Shown here one piece after another: positions 17,557-27,639 of a stretch of DNA of 64,000 nucleotides (position 1 is the first letter of the stretch; every line of letters begins with the position of its first letter). Below the pieces are notes generated by a model. That model was not told where the DNA came from. It did no database searches and was given only the letters and a program-made list of their open reading frames with translations. Origin of the DNA: Vibrio gallicus (GTDB lineage: Bacteria; Pseudomonadota; Gammaproteobacteria; Enterobacterales; Vibrionaceae). The stretch is taken from assembly GCF_024346875.1 (NCBI RefSeq), contig NZ_AP024871.1:124001-188000 (forward strand), written 5' to 3'. Position numbers and translations under genes: made by a program.

Positions 17557-18498
17557 TTAGCTATTAATGATGGCCATGTATTCTGCAACTCCTGCAGCTA
17601 CACTCTTAAATTGAATATCGCATCCCGTTGCTCGAAGCTTAGTCAGGTCAGCTTGAGTGTACTCTTGATATGCACCCTTTAGATGTTCTGGGAATGGGAT
17701 AGTTTCGATTTCACCTTTGGCATGGTACTTAATTACGGCTTTCGCAACTTCTTGAAAAGATTCAGCATTACCTGTGCCTAGGTTAAATATGCCGGAATTA
17801 CCGTGCTCTAAGAACCACAAATTTACTGCTGCAACGTCGCCCACAAATACAAAATCACGGCGGAAGTGTTCACTGCCTGCAAATAGTTTTGGGTTTTCAC
17901 CAGCGTTCATTTGATTGTTTAGATGGAATGCAACCGATGCCATTGATGCTTTATGCTGTTCTCGTGGACCATAAACGTTAAAGTAACGAAAGCCGGTAAC
18001 CTGAGACAAGCTTTCACCATGGGCTTCGGCATCTTGAAACACCGCGCGTACATAGTTATCGAATTGCTGCTTAGAGTATCCATAAACATTTAAAGCACCT
18101 TCATATGGTTTTTCTTCGATAAAGGTATCGGTTTCACCATAGGTTGCGGCAGAAGATGCATATAGGAAAGGGATCTCACGCTCTAAACAGTAATGAAGTA
18201 GCTCTTTGGAGTATTCATAGTTGTTATGCATCATATACTTACCATCCCACTCAGTGGTTGCTGAGCAAGCACCCTCATGGAAGATAGCATCGATTGGACC
18301 AAAGTTTTCACCAGACATAATTTGGACTAAGAAGTCTTCTTTATCCATATAGTCAGCGATGTTGAGGTCAACCAAGTTTGCAAACTTTCGGCCATTTTTT
18401 AGATTGTCGACGACCAAGATGTCGTTGATACCCTTATCATTGAGCGCTTTAATTATATTACTGCCTATCATGCCAGCGCCGCCAGTTACAATAATCAT
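17557..18498 (-). CDS. hldD: ADP-L-glycero-D-manno-heptose 6-epimerase
   Basis: Last step in making ADP-L,D-heptose, the donor used by OpsX and WaaF. The 313-residue SDR protein begins [19 protein letters not shown] (NADP-binding GGAGMIG at 6-12); [13 protein letters not shown] near 138-150 contains the catalytic YxxxK. First gene of the minus-strand run hldD-lpxM-waaF-waaL-GT4-GT32 and divergent from wzz. Vibrio O-antigen/capsule clusters classically start at this gene (gmhD). Confidence 0.97.
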   Translation of the reverse strand: MIIVTGGAGMIGSNIIKALNDKGINDILVVDNLKNGRKFANLVDLNIADYMDKEDFLVQIMSGENFGPIDAIFHEGACSATTEWDGKYMMHNNYEYSKELLHYCLEREIPFLYASSAATYGETDTFIEEKPYEGALNVYGYSKQQFDNYVRAVFQDAEAHGESLSQVTGFRYFNVYGPREQHKASMASVAFHLNNQMNAGENPKLFAGSEHFRRDFVFVGDVAAVNLWFLEHGNSGIFNLGTGNAESFQEVAKAVIKYHAKGEIETIPFPEHLKGAYQEYTQADLTKLRATGCDIQFKSVAAGVAEYMAIINS

Positions 18499-18644
18499 GG
18501 TTATCCTTAATAATACATTGCGATTGGTCGATTATAGCAACCACATCAAAGTGTTAACAGCGACTTAGATATTTCTCTATTTATAAAGGTCTGTGATAGA
18601 CTTTGAGCTAGATATCAGTGAATTCTTTACTATTGGGATACCTA

Positions 18645-19784
18645 GTGAAAAAACAGACTAACTTGACAACTGGCCAGCCTGATTTGGCAATGAATGGATA
18701 CTATGACGCCGATGATGAAATTGATCTGCGAGAGCTATTCGTAGCTCTATGGAAGGGCAAGTGGCTGATAGTGTTCACTACCTTTATATTTGCAGCTATC
18801 GCGATTGCTTACGCTTTGACTGCTCAGCAGTGGTGGTCTTCGAACGCTAAAATTACTGAGCCTCAATCAAAAGATATTCAATCTTACCAATTGCAGGTTA
18901 GACAATTTCAGCCTGTCTTCGATGTATATCAAGATGATGGCAGTATCCTAGTTAGTAAGTCATTGGATAATCTAATTGACCCTAAAGTAGTGTTTGAACG
19001 CTATATTCGTGCATTTAATTCAGCGAATAGTAAGCGTGATTTTTTGGATAACAGTGCTGAGTTTAAAACATTCCAACAACAGCTATTTGCTGAAACGTCT
19101 GATGAGGAGCTTGAAGATGCCGAGCGCCGCTTATATGCAGATTGGTTTGAAAAAATTACTGCAACCCCGATAGAAAAAGGCGATAAGTCTAGCTATACCA
19201 TTAGCCTGCAAGCGACCACTAAAGAGGGAAGTTTTAACTTACTCAACGAATACATTAAATTGGTTGAAAAAAGAGTTTATGATGATGCCCTAGATAACCT
19301 TCAAGCAAAGGTTGAGGCGAAACGTAATGAGCTGACGCAGCAGAAATTGATTCTTGAGACCCAGGCTAAGAATCGCCTCGCGGTTGAGCAAGAGCGCGCG
19401 CAGTTGTCTCTTGATATTGCTAAGGCAGCACAAGTGAATGCTCCAATACGCACCTCTCAAAATGATGACCTATTTGCCATCGACTTAGGCGCTAAAGGAC
19501 TACAAGCGAAAATCAATGCACTGCAATCGGTTAAGAACCTAAGTGTTATTGAGCCGCGACTGCAGCAAATCAATGCTAAGTTGAAGATGCTCGAAACCCT
19601 AAAAATAGATAGAAAGATATCGTTTGATACCTTCCGTTACTTAGAAGATGTGGCTAAGCCTATCTCCAGAGATAAACCTAAGCGCGCTCTTATTGCCGTG
19701 CTCGGTGCATTATTTGGTGGAATGTTAGGTGTGGGTATCGTATTAGTGCGATTCGCCTTTGGCCGCAGAGAAATAGAAGAATAA
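18645..19784 (+). CDS. wzz: O-antigen chain length determinant (Wzz/FepE family)
   Basis: Polysaccharide co-polymerase that sets O-chain modal length. With a GTG start at 18645 (GGGA 6-10 bases upstream) it has 379 residues; an earlier GTG at 18618 is possible. Two membrane helices bracket the protein, about residues 41-60 ([17 protein letters not shown]) and near 350-372 ([21 protein letters not shown]), with a periplasmic, largely helical region rich in Q, E and K between them. [18 protein letters not shown] is the typical Wzz N-terminal segment. It precedes ugd by 4 bases. No Wzx or Wzy gene lies next to it, so its polymerase partner is elsewhere unless the waaL call is wrong. Confidence 0.9.
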   Translation: MKKQTNLTTGQPDLAMNGYYDADDEIDLRELFVALWKGKWLIVFTTFIFAAIAIAYALTAQQWWSSNAKITEPQSKDIQSYQLQVRQFQPVFDVYQDDGSILVSKSLDNLIDPKVVFERYIRAFNSANSKRDFLDNSAEFKTFQQQLFAETSDEELEDAERRLYADWFEKITATPIEKGDKSSYTISLQATTKEGSFNLLNEYIKLVEKRVYDDALDNLQAKVEAKRNELTQQKLILETQAKNRLAVEQERAQLSLDIAKAAQVNAPIRTSQNDDLFAIDLGAKGLQAKINALQSVKNLSVIEPRLQQINAKLKMLETLKIDRKISFDTFRYLEDVAKPISRDKPKRALIAVLGALFGGMLGVGIVLVRFAFGRREIEE

Positions 19785-19788
19785 AATA

Positions 19789-20955
19789 ATGAAAATTGCA
19801 ATTGCAGGAACAGGTTATGTGGGCCTATCTAATGCCATGTTATTGGCTCAAAACCACGATGTTACCGCGGTAGATATCATTCCACAAAAGGTGGAGATGC
19901 TAAATAATCAACAATCTCCAATTGCGGATGTTGAGATTGAGCAGTTTCTTACGCGTAAAGACCTTTTTTTTGTCGCAACCCTAGATAAAGGGTTAGCGTA
20001 TAAAGATGCAGAGTTTGTTGTTATTGCAACGCCTACTGACTATGACCCGCAGACCAATTACTTCAATACCTCATCGGTCGAGGCGGTTATCAAAGATGTA
20101 ATGGCAATCAACCCTGATGCAGTAATGATAATTAAGTCTACCGTTCCTGTAGGGTATACCGCACGAGTGAAGCAAGAGCTGGGTACAGAGAATATTATCT
20201 TTTCTCCGGAGTTCTTACGTGAAGGTCGAGCTTTGTTTGATAACCTCAATCCTTCTCGAATTATTGTGGGAGAGCGCAGTGAGCGCGCAGAACGCTTCGC
20301 CGCATTGCTGGTAGAAGGGGCTGAAAAACAAAATATAGATGTTCTGTTTACCGACTCTACTGAGGCTGAAGCAGTTAAGCTGTTTTCAAACACCTACTTA
20401 GCATTGCGTGTCTCTTATTTTAATGAGCTTGACTCTTATGCTGAGGCACAAAACTTAGATGCTCGTCAGATCATCGAAGGGGTTGGTTTAGACCCTCGTA
20501 TTGGTAGCCATTATAACAATCCATCTTTTGGTTACGGTGGTTATTGCTTACCTAAAGATACTAAGCAATTATTAGCTAACTACCAAGATGTACCTAATAA
20601 CATCATAGGTGCGATTGTAGATGCAAACCGTACCCGTAAGGACTTCATTGCGGATTCTATCTTGAAGCGCCAACCTAAGGTGGTAGGTATCTATCGCCTT
20701 ATCATGAAATCTGGTTCTGATAACTTCCGCGCCTCTTCAATTCAAGGCATTATGAAGCGCCTAAAGGCCAAGGGAATCGAGGTGGTGATTTATGAACCGG
20801 TACTCGAAGAGGAGCATTTCTTCCACTCGAAGAATATCCGTGACCTTGATGAGTTTAAGAAAGTGTCTGATGTCATTGTATCTAACCGTATGGTTGATGA
20901 AATCCGTGATGTAGCTGACAAGGTATACACGCGAGACTTGTTTGGTAGTGACTAA
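19789..20955 (+). CDS. ugd: UDP-glucose 6-dehydrogenase
   Basis: Oxidises UDP-glucose to UDP-glucuronate with two NAD+. The 388 residues begin [19 protein letters not shown] (GxGxxG NAD site); [12 protein letters not shown] near 140-151 and [14 protein letters not shown] near 246-259 carry the catalytic Cys and substrate-binding Lys. Short form of the family, as in E. coli Ugd. Cotranscribed with wzz and closed by a strong terminator. Its product is the natural substrate of the epimerase at 5.1-6.1 kb. Confidence 0.97.
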   Translation: MKIAIAGTGYVGLSNAMLLAQNHDVTAVDIIPQKVEMLNNQQSPIADVEIEQFLTRKDLFFVATLDKGLAYKDAEFVVIATPTDYDPQTNYFNTSSVEAVIKDVMAINPDAVMIIKSTVPVGYTARVKQELGTENIIFSPEFLREGRALFDNLNPSRIIVGERSERAERFAALLVEGAEKQNIDVLFTDSTEAEAVKLFSNTYLALRVSYFNELDSYAEAQNLDARQIIEGVGLDPRIGSHYNNPSFGYGGYCLPKDTKQLLANYQDVPNNIIGAIVDANRTRKDFIADSILKRQPKVVGIYRLIMKSGSDNFRASSIQGIMKRLKAKGIEVVIYEPVLEEEHFFHSKNIRDLDEFKKVSDVIVSNRMVDEIRDVADKVYTRDLFGSD

Positions 20956-20966
20956 ATCATATGTAT

Positions 20967-20998
20967 AAAAATGCCCAGCTTATTAGCTGGGCATTTTT
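20967..20998. terminator. Bidirectional terminator between ugd and hslU
   Basis: AAAAATGCCCAGCT (20967-20980) and AGCTGGGCATTTTT (20985-20998) are a perfect 14-bp inverted repeat around TATT, with T-runs on both strands. It can stop wzz-ugd and the convergent hslVU transcript. Confidence 0.9.
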
Positions 20999-21013
20999 GT
21001 CTAAAGGGCAAAC

Positions 21014-22345
21014 TTAAAGTATGAAGCGGCTTAGGTCTTCATCTTCCACTAGCTTACCTAACTTACCTTCAACATAATCAGCATTGATAACGACTTTACT
21101 ACCAGACTGCTCGGTTGCATCAAATGAGATCTCATCCATCAAGCGTTCCATTACAGTATGTAGACGACGAGCACCAATATTCTCGGTAGTTTCGTTGACC
21201 TGCCATGCAGCTTCTGCAATTCGGGTGATACCATCTTTGGTAAACTCAACATCGACATCTTCGGTTTTTAAAAGGGCAATGTACTGCTCAGAAAGAGAGG
21301 CGCGAGGCTCGGTGAGAATGCGCTCAAAGTCATGACTAGATAGTGCCTCAAGCTCAACACGGATCGGAAGTCGACCTTGTAGTTCAGGAATAAGATCAGA
21401 AGGCTTAGCCACCTGGAATGCACCTGAAGCGATAAACAGTATGTGGTCAGTTTTTACCATGCCATGCTTGGTTGAAACTGTACTACCTTCGATAAGAGGT
21501 AGTAGGTCGCGCTGAACGCCTTCACGAGATACGTCAGGACCTGAGCTTTCGCCTCGCTTACAGATCTTGTCTATCTCATCGATAAATACGATGCCGTTGT
21601 TTTCTACGTTGTAGATGGCATTTTCTTTGAGTTCTTCTTGATTGACCAGCTTAGCCGCTTCTTCTTCGATTAAAGATTTTAGGGCATCTTTGATCTTGAG
21701 TTTACGAGACTTCGTGGTGTTTCCTGAAAGGTTTTGGAACATACCTTGCAGTTGATTGGTCATCTCTTCCATGCCTGGAGGCGCCATTATCTCAACACCC
21801 ATTTGTGGCGCGGCAATCTCAATATCTATCTCTTTGTCATCTAATTTGCCTTCACGTAACTTCTTACGGAATATCTGACGAGTATTTGATGAGTCTTCGT
21901 TTTGCTCATTCTGACCCCAAGCATCACGAGCCGGTGGAAGAAGAGCATCTAAAATGCGTTCTTCGGCCTGTTCTTCAGCGCGAAATTTCACCTTTTCAGT
22001 TGCTTGTTGGTGAGTCAGTTTTACGGCTACATCCGTGAGGTCACGAATGATGGTTTCAACTTCTTTACCTACGTATCCCACCTCAGTGAACTTGGTTGCT
22101 TCTACCTTAATAAACGGCGCATTTGCGAGCTTAGCTAAGCGGCGAGCAATCTCAGTTTTACCTACACCTGTAGGTCCAATCATTAGGATGTTTTTTGGGG
22201 TAACTTCAACGCGTAGGCTTTCTTCAAGCTGCATACGGCGCCAACGGTTTCTTAGGGCGATTGCTACAGAGCGTTTTGCGTTTTCTTGGCCAATAATATG
22301 GCGGTTCAGTTCATGAACAATTTCACGAGGAGTCATTTCAGACAT
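21014..22345 (-). CDS. hslU: ATP-dependent protease ATPase subunit HslU
   Basis: AAA+ unfoldase of the HslUV (ClpYQ) protease. The 443 residues hold Walker A GPTGVGKT at 57-64, the GYVGKE pore loop near 90-95, the intermediate (I) domain around 110-240, Walker [10 protein letters not shown] near 253-261, and the C-terminal [15 protein letters not shown] segment. The final residues LSRFIL are the tail that docks into HslV. Follows hslV after 14 bases. Confidence 0.98.
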   Translation of the reverse strand: MSEMTPREIVHELNRHIIGQENAKRSVAIALRNRWRRMQLEESLRVEVTPKNILMIGPTGVGKTEIARRLAKLANAPFIKVEATKFTEVGYVGKEVETIIRDLTDVAVKLTHQQATEKVKFRAEEQAEERILDALLPPARDAWGQNEQNEDSSNTRQIFRKKLREGKLDDKEIDIEIAAPQMGVEIMAPPGMEEMTNQLQGMFQNLSGNTTKSRKLKIKDALKSLIEEEAAKLVNQEELKENAIYNVENNGIVFIDEIDKICKRGESSGPDVSREGVQRDLLPLIEGSTVSTKHGMVKTDHILFIASGAFQVAKPSDLIPELQGRLPIRVELEALSSHDFERILTEPRASLSEQYIALLKTEDVDVEFTKDGITRIAEAAWQVNETTENIGARRLHTVMERLMDEISFDATEQSGSKVVINADYVEGKLGKLVEDEDLSRFIL

Positions 22346-22359
22346 GCTAGATTCCTTTA

Positions 22360-22884
22360 TTAGTATTCAAGTTCATCGATGGTGTGATGATGATTGGTGA
22401 ATACACAAATATCACCCGCAATATTTAGAGATTTCTCTGCAATATCGCGTGCGTCTAAATCTGTATTTTCTAGTAGGGCGGTAGCGGCAGATTGAGCAAA
22501 ATTACCGCCAGAACCGATAGCAATTAAGTCATTCTCAGGCTGAACAACATCACCATTACCAGTGATAATTAATGACGCGGTTTCATCGGCAACGGCTAGC
22601 AGGGCCTCTAGGCGGCGCAGTGCTTTATCGCTACGCCAGTCTTTAGCAAGTTCAACTGCTGCTCGGGTAAGGTGGCCTTGATGCATTTGTAGCTTGCTTT
22701 CAAAGCGCTCAAATAGGGTGAAGGCGTCAGCAGTACCGCCAGCAAATCCGGCTAGTACCTTGCCATTGTATAGGCGACGTACTTTTTGAGCGTTGCCTTT
22801 CATTACGGTATTGCCAAGAGATACTTGACCATCACCAGCTATGACAACTTTATTATTTCTGCGTACGGATATTATGGTAGTCAC
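22360..22884 (-). CDS. hslV: ATP-dependent protease peptidase subunit HslV
   Basis: Threonine peptidase of the HslUV complex, a bacterial proteasome relative. [20 protein letters not shown]: the Thr after the initiator Met becomes the catalytic N-terminal nucleophile. [22 protein letters not shown] near 42-63 is conserved. Length 174 is typical. Gene order cytR-ftsN-hslV-hslU matches E. coli. Confidence 0.98.
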   Translation of the reverse strand: MTTIISVRRNNKVVIAGDGQVSLGNTVMKGNAQKVRRLYNGKVLAGFAGGTADAFTLFERFESKLQMHQGHLTRAAVELAKDWRSDKALRRLEALLAVADETASLIITGNGDVVQPENDLIAIGSGGNFAQSAATALLENTDLDARDIAEKSLNIAGDICVFTNHHHTIDELEY

Positions 22885-22964
22885 GAGGTTTCCTTAATTT
22901 CACCAGTGAGATACCAATTGAATGGGGATGTTTACTGAGGAATTCAAGGCTTAGGTCATACTCA

Positions 22965-22990
22965 AAGCCCCTCATGAATTGGAGGGGCTT
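22965..22990 (-). terminator. Hairpin after ftsN
   Basis: AAGCCCCTC (22965-22973) and GAGGGGCTT (22982-22990) form a perfect 9-bp stem with an 8-base loop. On the minus strand it is followed only by TTTGAG, so termination before hslV may be partial. The rest of the gap to hslV holds its presumed promoter. Confidence 0.55.
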
Positions 22991-23008
22991 AAGTAAAAGG
23001 TGAGAATT

Positions 23009-23551
23009 TTATTGGCCAGTATCTTTCCAGATTAGGCATGGCTCAATTTTCGCCCGCTGTAGTTTGTGCTTTTCTTTTTCAGCTTGACGCTTACGAGCAT
23101 AAGGACCAAGAGTTACGCGATACCAACTGCTACCTTTACGTTGACGGATTTCACTAGAAAGCCCTTGGAATGCGATATCCATCTTTCTTTCTTCCGCTTG
23201 AGCGCGGCTTTTATAAGCGCCACATTGCATTACATATGGGATTGCGGATAGTTTCTCTTTTTTAGGGACTACCTTTACTTCTCGCTCGGGAAGGGTTTTC
23301 ACATAATCCCATTCTTCTTTAGGAGGCGGAGGTAAAACTTCGTCGTCTTGAGAAGGTGCTTTAGAGATAGGTGTGCTGATCTCTTGTTTTGGCGGCTCAG
23401 GGTCTTGGCTTAAGGAAAATAAAAGATAAGCAAGGCCCAATACTAGAATTAGAGCCAAGATAATAGCTTTCCACGGTTTTTTTGCAGGTGCGGACTTTTT
23501 GGAGCGTTTTTTCGGAGCTCGTCCACCCTTTACATAATCTTTTCTTGCCAC
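23009..23551 (-). CDS. ftsN: Cell division protein FtsN, short form
   Basis: Bitopic inner-membrane division protein. The 180 residues show a basic cytoplasmic N-terminus (MARKDYVKGGRAPKKRSKK), one membrane helix at about 27-47, a short periplasmic linker rich in P, E and K, and a C-terminal SPOR domain at about 105-175 (YVMQCGAYKSRAQAEERK ... WYRVTLGPYARKRQAE) that binds denuded septal peptidoglycan. It is far shorter than the ~319-residue E. coli protein because the linker is reduced. Located between cytR and hslV as in other gammaproteobacteria, which supports the call. Confidence 0.9.
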   Translation of the reverse strand: MARKDYVKGGRAPKKRSKKSAPAKKPWKAIILALILVLGLAYLLFSLSQDPEPPKQEISTPISKAPSQDDEVLPPPPKEEWDYVKTLPEREVKVVPKKEKLSAIPYVMQCGAYKSRAQAEERKMDIAFQGLSSEIRQRKGSSWYRVTLGPYARKRQAEKEKHKLQRAKIEPCLIWKDTGQ

Positions 23552-23615
23552 GCCATTGATTCTTTAAACTGAATAATACCGCTATTTTAAAGCACAATGG
23601 CTAGTGATAACAATA

Positions 23616-24620
23616 TTAGCGACACGGTGGTTTAGTACTTTTACGCAATATTAACTCAGTATCGAGCAAACGAGAGCCAATATGAACTTTATCACCTCTC
23701 AATTGGTTTAAAAGTACCTGTGCCGCTTGATAACCAATTTCAAAACGTGGCTGGGCAACTGTGGTTAAAGGGGGATCACAGTATTCGGAAAAAGAAATAT
23801 TGTCGAAACCTATGATAGAGAGGTCTTCGGGGACTCGTAATCCCATATTTTTTGCTTCATGTATTACCCCAATTGCAATGATATCGTTGTGACAAAATAC
23901 CGCGGTGGGGCGCGAAGGGGAGCTAGATAATTTACGCATCGCGACAACACCGGCTTCAAAGCTAAAGTCGGCTTGTATTGATTTAGATGAGTCGTAGGGT
24001 AAGCCTGCTCTTCTCAGTGCCTGCCGAAAACCTTGGCTACGTAAACTTGATAGTGTTGAGGTCGGCGGTCCTGTAATTTCTGCAATATGTCGATGTCCTA
24101 GATGGGCTAAATAGTTCACCGCTTCATATGATGCTGTTAAATTATCAATATGGATAGTTGGTAATTCTAACTCTGGCGCATACTCACAAGCCATAACCAT
24201 AGGGGGGAGATTTTTTTGTTCAGATTTTCTAGCATCAATAGGGAGATCGGTTCCGAGTAGAATTAAACCATCAGCTTGCTTTGAATAGTTAAGGTGTATT
24301 AAAGAGTTATCGCGACACTTTTGCTGCTGGCTATCACCGTGTAAAACTAGATAGCCTTGTTTAGATGCAGCATGCTCTATGCCACGTAATATCTCTGAAA
24401 AGTAGGGGTCACTAAGGTCAGGTACAATAACAACTAAGGTTTTGGACTCATTGCGCTTCATTCCCCTCAGCAGATTACTGGTACAATACCCCGATTGAAT
24501 AACTGCATCTTCAACTTTTTGTCTAGTTGCAGAAGATACTTTTTCTGGATTCATGAGAGCCCTAGACACTGTTGCCGTTGAAACTCCCGCTAATTCAGCA
24601 ACATCCTTCATGGTCGCCAT
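23616..24620 (-). CDS. cytR: LacI-family transcriptional regulator CytR
   Basis: A 334-residue LacI-type repressor. The N-terminal helix-turn-helix MATMKDVAELAGVSTATVSRALMN is followed by the hinge helix and a periplasmic-binding-protein-like effector domain (PTAVFCHNDIIAIG, LSIIGFDNISFSEYCDPPLTTVAQP). The position between priA and ftsN is the conserved cytR location. CytR represses nucleoside uptake and catabolism genes with cytidine as inducer, acting with CRP; in Vibrio it also affects competence and biofilm. Confidence 0.93.
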   Translation of the reverse strand: MATMKDVAELAGVSTATVSRALMNPEKVSSATRQKVEDAVIQSGYCTSNLLRGMKRNESKTLVVIVPDLSDPYFSEILRGIEHAASKQGYLVLHGDSQQQKCRDNSLIHLNYSKQADGLILLGTDLPIDARKSEQKNLPPMVMACEYAPELELPTIHIDNLTASYEAVNYLAHLGHRHIAEITGPPTSTLSSLRSQGFRQALRRAGLPYDSSKSIQADFSFEAGVVAMRKLSSSPSRPTAVFCHNDIIAIGVIHEAKNMGLRVPEDLSIIGFDNISFSEYCDPPLTTVAQPRFEIGYQAAQVLLNQLRGDKVHIGSRLLDTELILRKSTKPPCR

Positions 24621-24742
24621 AAATCACCTATTCCTTTGTTTACTCTGCCTCAACCTTTTAACCGCGCATATTATACGGGGTAAGATCAGTGTAATTGATT
24701 GTTGTTAGATAGTTTTGGGAGGCAGTATGATATACATATGTT

Positions 24743-24766
24743 GAGTTGTGAGTTATCTCGCAACTC
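24743..24766. repeat. Inverted repeat in the cytR-priA gap
   Basis: GAGTTGTGAG (24743-24752) and CTCGCAACTC (24757-24766) pair over 10 bp with one G-T wobble and a TTAT loop. It lies 41 bases after the priA stop and 122 bases before cytR. No U-tract follows on the priA transcript strand; it may be a weak priA terminator or an operator upstream of cytR. Confidence 0.4.
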
Positions 24767-24807
24767 TGATCTCGAATAACACAGCACCTATCTATTTTCT
24801 GCGTTAC

Positions 24808-27009
24808 TCAACTCAAATCTTGTGGGTCCACATCAATACTCCAGCGGACTTTTTTAGCATTAGGCAATAATTCAATCGCCGCTTTTGAGCTAGAAAGAAG
24901 CCTTTGCATAGTTGAGCGCAGTTGGCACTGCAGTATCAGTTGCCATCGTGATTTACCCGCTCGTTTTGCCATTGGGGCTGGAGATGGCCCCATAACCCAG
25001 CAGCTGTTATCAAACAAAGGGTGAGCTTCTAAAGTGCTTCGTACTTGCCTCAAGAACTCCTCACAAAGTGCGAAAGAGTTCGATTCTGCTCGAAATAGAG
25101 TCAAGCTTGTATAGGGTGGAAGTTGGGCGAGCTTTCTTTCTTGCATCGCAGTGCTGGCAAATTCGGCATACCCTTTGTGAATTAAAGCTTGTAACAACGA
25201 ATGCTCAGGGTGATGGGTTTGCAGTATGACCTGGCCGGGTTTGCTGGCTCGTCCAGCGCGGCCAGCAACTTGAATAAACAGCTGCGCCAGCTTTTCCGAA
25301 GCCCTAAAGTCACTACTATATAAAGACGAATCTACATCGAGAAGCGCCACTAGGGTGACATTCGGGAAGTGGTGTCCTTTGGCCAGCATTTGGGTGCCGA
25401 TAAGGATCTGGTACTCCTGTTTTCGCACCGCCTCCAATGCTGAGTCAAGGCTGCCTTTTTTTCGAGTGTTGTCTCGATCAATGCGCAGGGTTTTATATTC
25501 TGGAAATAGTGTCTGAAGGTGAGCCTCTAGCTGCTCTGTTCCAACCCCAACTGTCACCAATTGAGTTGAGCCGCAATTTTGGCATTGGTGAATCACTGGG
25601 CGCTGTGAGCCGCAGTGATGGCAGCGCATCTCACCGCTTCCCTTATGATAGGTGTAATAAGCATCACACCTAATGCAGTCTGCAATCCACCCACATTCAT
25701 GACACATCATTGCTGGAGAAAATCCACGACGATTAAGAAATAGCAGAACTTGGTTTCCCTGCTCTAAATGTTGACGCATCTTTGCAAGCAAAGGTGCGCT
25801 CAAGCCACTTTCTAAATGCAGCCCTTTTACATCAATAGCGAAATTACGAGTCGGCTGTGCTCCTCCTGCTCGATGCGTCAATTCTAAATGTAAGTATTTA
25901 CCGGATTGGGCATTGGCCAGTGTTTCTAAAGAAGGGGTAGCGGAGCCGAGTACTACAGGAACTTGCTCATGATGAGCTCTAAGGATCGCCATGTCTCTTG
26001 CATGGTATCGCCAGCTATCTTGTTGCTTATAAGAGGTGTCGTGTTCTTCGTCTACAATGATAATCCCGAGGTCGGCGAACGGGGTCATTAAGGCTGAACG
26101 TGTACCAATTAATATACCGCATTCCCCAGACTTGGTTTCTAGCCAAGCATTCAAGCGCTCTGTTTCGTTGAGCCCGGAGTGGATGGTAGTAACATTGACC
26201 TTGAAGCGTCGCTTAAAACGGTTGATGGTTTGAGGGGTTAAGCCTATCTCTGGTACTAATACTAATGCCTGCTTTCCTTTTTCTAGAACCGCTTCAATCA
26301 GCTGTAAGTAAACCTCAGTTTTACCTGAACCAGTAACACCATCAAGAAGGGCGCACTCATAACCTTCTACATGATTTAAGGTGACAACAGCTAGCATTTG
26401 CTCATGATTAAGCTGACGTTTATCTGATTCATCAACCAGTTGGCTTGGCCACTCTTGCGGTGTATTGATCTGTTCTTTGTCTACAATCCACCCTTTTTCG
26501 GTGAGTGTTTTTAGAGCGGAAGGAGAGACATCTAGTTCTAATAATTGTTGATGGGTTAATGGACCCGCCTCTAAAGCATGCATTATTTTGGCTTGTTGTA
26601 TCGCTCGGCCAAAACCTTGCATTAATTGGTTTTTACCACTATCAGTTAATTGCCACCAACGTATTGCTTGTTTGCATGCAGGCTTTCCTTTACGTAAAGC
26701 CCCGGGCATAACGTTATTAAATGTCTCTCCGATTGGGGCTTGATAAAACTGGCTACCCCATAGAATGAGTTTATATAGGGTATCAGGCCATAAAGGCTCA
26801 TGATCGAGCAGTGTCGTCAATGGCTTGAGCTTGTTGACATCATATTCGGATTGATGGGATAGCCCGGTAACAATACCCAGTAGTTTTTTGGGCCCAAATG
26901 GTACCCAAACCCTTGCTCCTATAACCGGAAATAGATGTCCTGGAATGAGATATTCAAACTCTCTATCTAAGGGGACCGGTAAGGCAACTTTGGCTATGGT
27001 TGGGCGCAT
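24808..27009 (-). CDS. priA: Primosomal protein N' (replication restart helicase PriA)
   Basis: 3'-5' helicase that reloads the replisome at collapsed forks. Starting at ATG 27009 gives 733 residues and the family N-terminus MRPTIAKVALPVPLDREFEYLIP; 17 upstream in-frame codons are unlikely to be used. The N-terminal 3'-DNA-binding domain is followed by Walker A GVTGSGKT near 224-231, DEEH at about 320-323, and a cysteine-rich zinc module (CHECGWIADCIRC... CHHC... CQNC, eight Cys). C-terminal GRAGRASKPGQV is helicase motif VI. Divergent from rpmE, as in E. coli. Confidence 0.97.
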   Translation of the reverse strand: MRPTIAKVALPVPLDREFEYLIPGHLFPVIGARVWVPFGPKKLLGIVTGLSHQSEYDVNKLKPLTTLLDHEPLWPDTLYKLILWGSQFYQAPIGETFNNVMPGALRKGKPACKQAIRWWQLTDSGKNQLMQGFGRAIQQAKIMHALEAGPLTHQQLLELDVSPSALKTLTEKGWIVDKEQINTPQEWPSQLVDESDKRQLNHEQMLAVVTLNHVEGYECALLDGVTGSGKTEVYLQLIEAVLEKGKQALVLVPEIGLTPQTINRFKRRFKVNVTTIHSGLNETERLNAWLETKSGECGILIGTRSALMTPFADLGIIIVDEEHDTSYKQQDSWRYHARDMAILRAHHEQVPVVLGSATPSLETLANAQSGKYLHLELTHRAGGAQPTRNFAIDVKGLHLESGLSAPLLAKMRQHLEQGNQVLLFLNRRGFSPAMMCHECGWIADCIRCDAYYTYHKGSGEMRCHHCGSQRPVIHQCQNCGSTQLVTVGVGTEQLEAHLQTLFPEYKTLRIDRDNTRKKGSLDSALEAVRKQEYQILIGTQMLAKGHHFPNVTLVALLDVDSSLYSSDFRASEKLAQLFIQVAGRAGRASKPGQVILQTHHPEHSLLQALIHKGYAEFASTAMQERKLAQLPPYTSLTLFRAESNSFALCEEFLRQVRSTLEAHPLFDNSCWVMGPSPAPMAKRAGKSRWQLILQCQLRSTMQRLLSSSKAAIELLPNAKKVRWSIDVDPQDLS

Positions 27010-27117
27010 TATGTACTCTAGCTTGAAATGTGATGCTTGCGTATAGAGGAAGCCTATCAAAAATCACGTCTATTAGGGGTGTTTCAAACAAAAATGGCCA
27101 AAAAAAACACAAACAGG

Positions 27118-27146
27118 TTGATAATAGATGCAGGGTTCATTAGTAT
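27118..27146 (+). promoter_or_regulatory. Candidate sigma70 promoter of rpmE
   Basis: TTGATA (27118-27123), 17-base spacer, TAGTAT (27141-27146), leaving a leader of about 100 bases before the L31 start. The 242-base priA-rpmE gap holds nothing else I can name; the long leader could host L31 autoregulation, but no specific structure was recognised. Confidence 0.5.
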
Positions 27147-27251
27147 ATTGCGCCTTGAAGATGCTGATAGTCTCAGTGTCACTATTTAAAACTACGTGTG
27201 GTGTCTAGCATAGAACTAGATGGCGATGCGGCCTATATATGAGGTTTTCCC

Positions 27252-27470
27252 ATGAAAACAGGTATCCATCCTGAATACAAAGCTGTAACAGCAACTTGCT
27301 CTTGCGGCAACACTTTTGAGTTCAATACAACTCTAGGTAAAGATTCTATCCACCTTGACGTGTGTGACAAATGTCACCCATTCTACACTGGTAAGCAACG
27401 TATCGTTGATACTGGCGGCCGTGTAGATCGCTTCAACAAGCGTTTCGGTGCTCTATCTTCTAAGAAATAA
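27252..27470 (+). CDS. rpmE: 50S ribosomal protein L31 (zinc-binding form)
   Basis: 72 residues, [22 protein letters not shown]: Cys16, Cys18, Cys38 and Cys41 form the zinc ribbon that marks the primary, zinc-containing L31 rather than the Zur-controlled Cys-less YkgM type. [11 protein letters not shown] is the conserved C-terminal part. Monocistronic, with its own terminator. Confidence 0.98.
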   Translation: MKTGIHPEYKAVTATCSCGNTFEFNTTLGKDSIHLDVCDKCHPFYTGKQRIVDTGGRVDRFNKRFGALSSKK

Positions 27471-27483
27471 TCTTAGTTGCTAG

Positions 27484-27513
27484 AAAAAAAAGGTCGCATT
27501 TGCGGCCTTTTTT
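27484..27513 (+). terminator. Intrinsic terminator of rpmE
   Basis: AAAAAAAAGGTCGCA pairs with TGCGGCCTTTTTT around TT (one T-G wobble), ending in a long T-run. Confidence 0.85.
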
Positions 27514-27639
27514 CGTTTTTGTCTGGTCATAAATAGAAAGTATTAAGTAGACTCTAAGGTATATGAACTTTCGCCATGCAATCTAAGCGGAATCTTCATA
27601 CCTCTAGTTAGTCGTCGATTTCAAAAGGATTTCTTTTCT

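Noticed and set aside
27147..27251. rpmE leader as a riboswitch
   Set aside because: No recognised riboswitch core or strong hairpin; only a long leader, so left as a promoter note.
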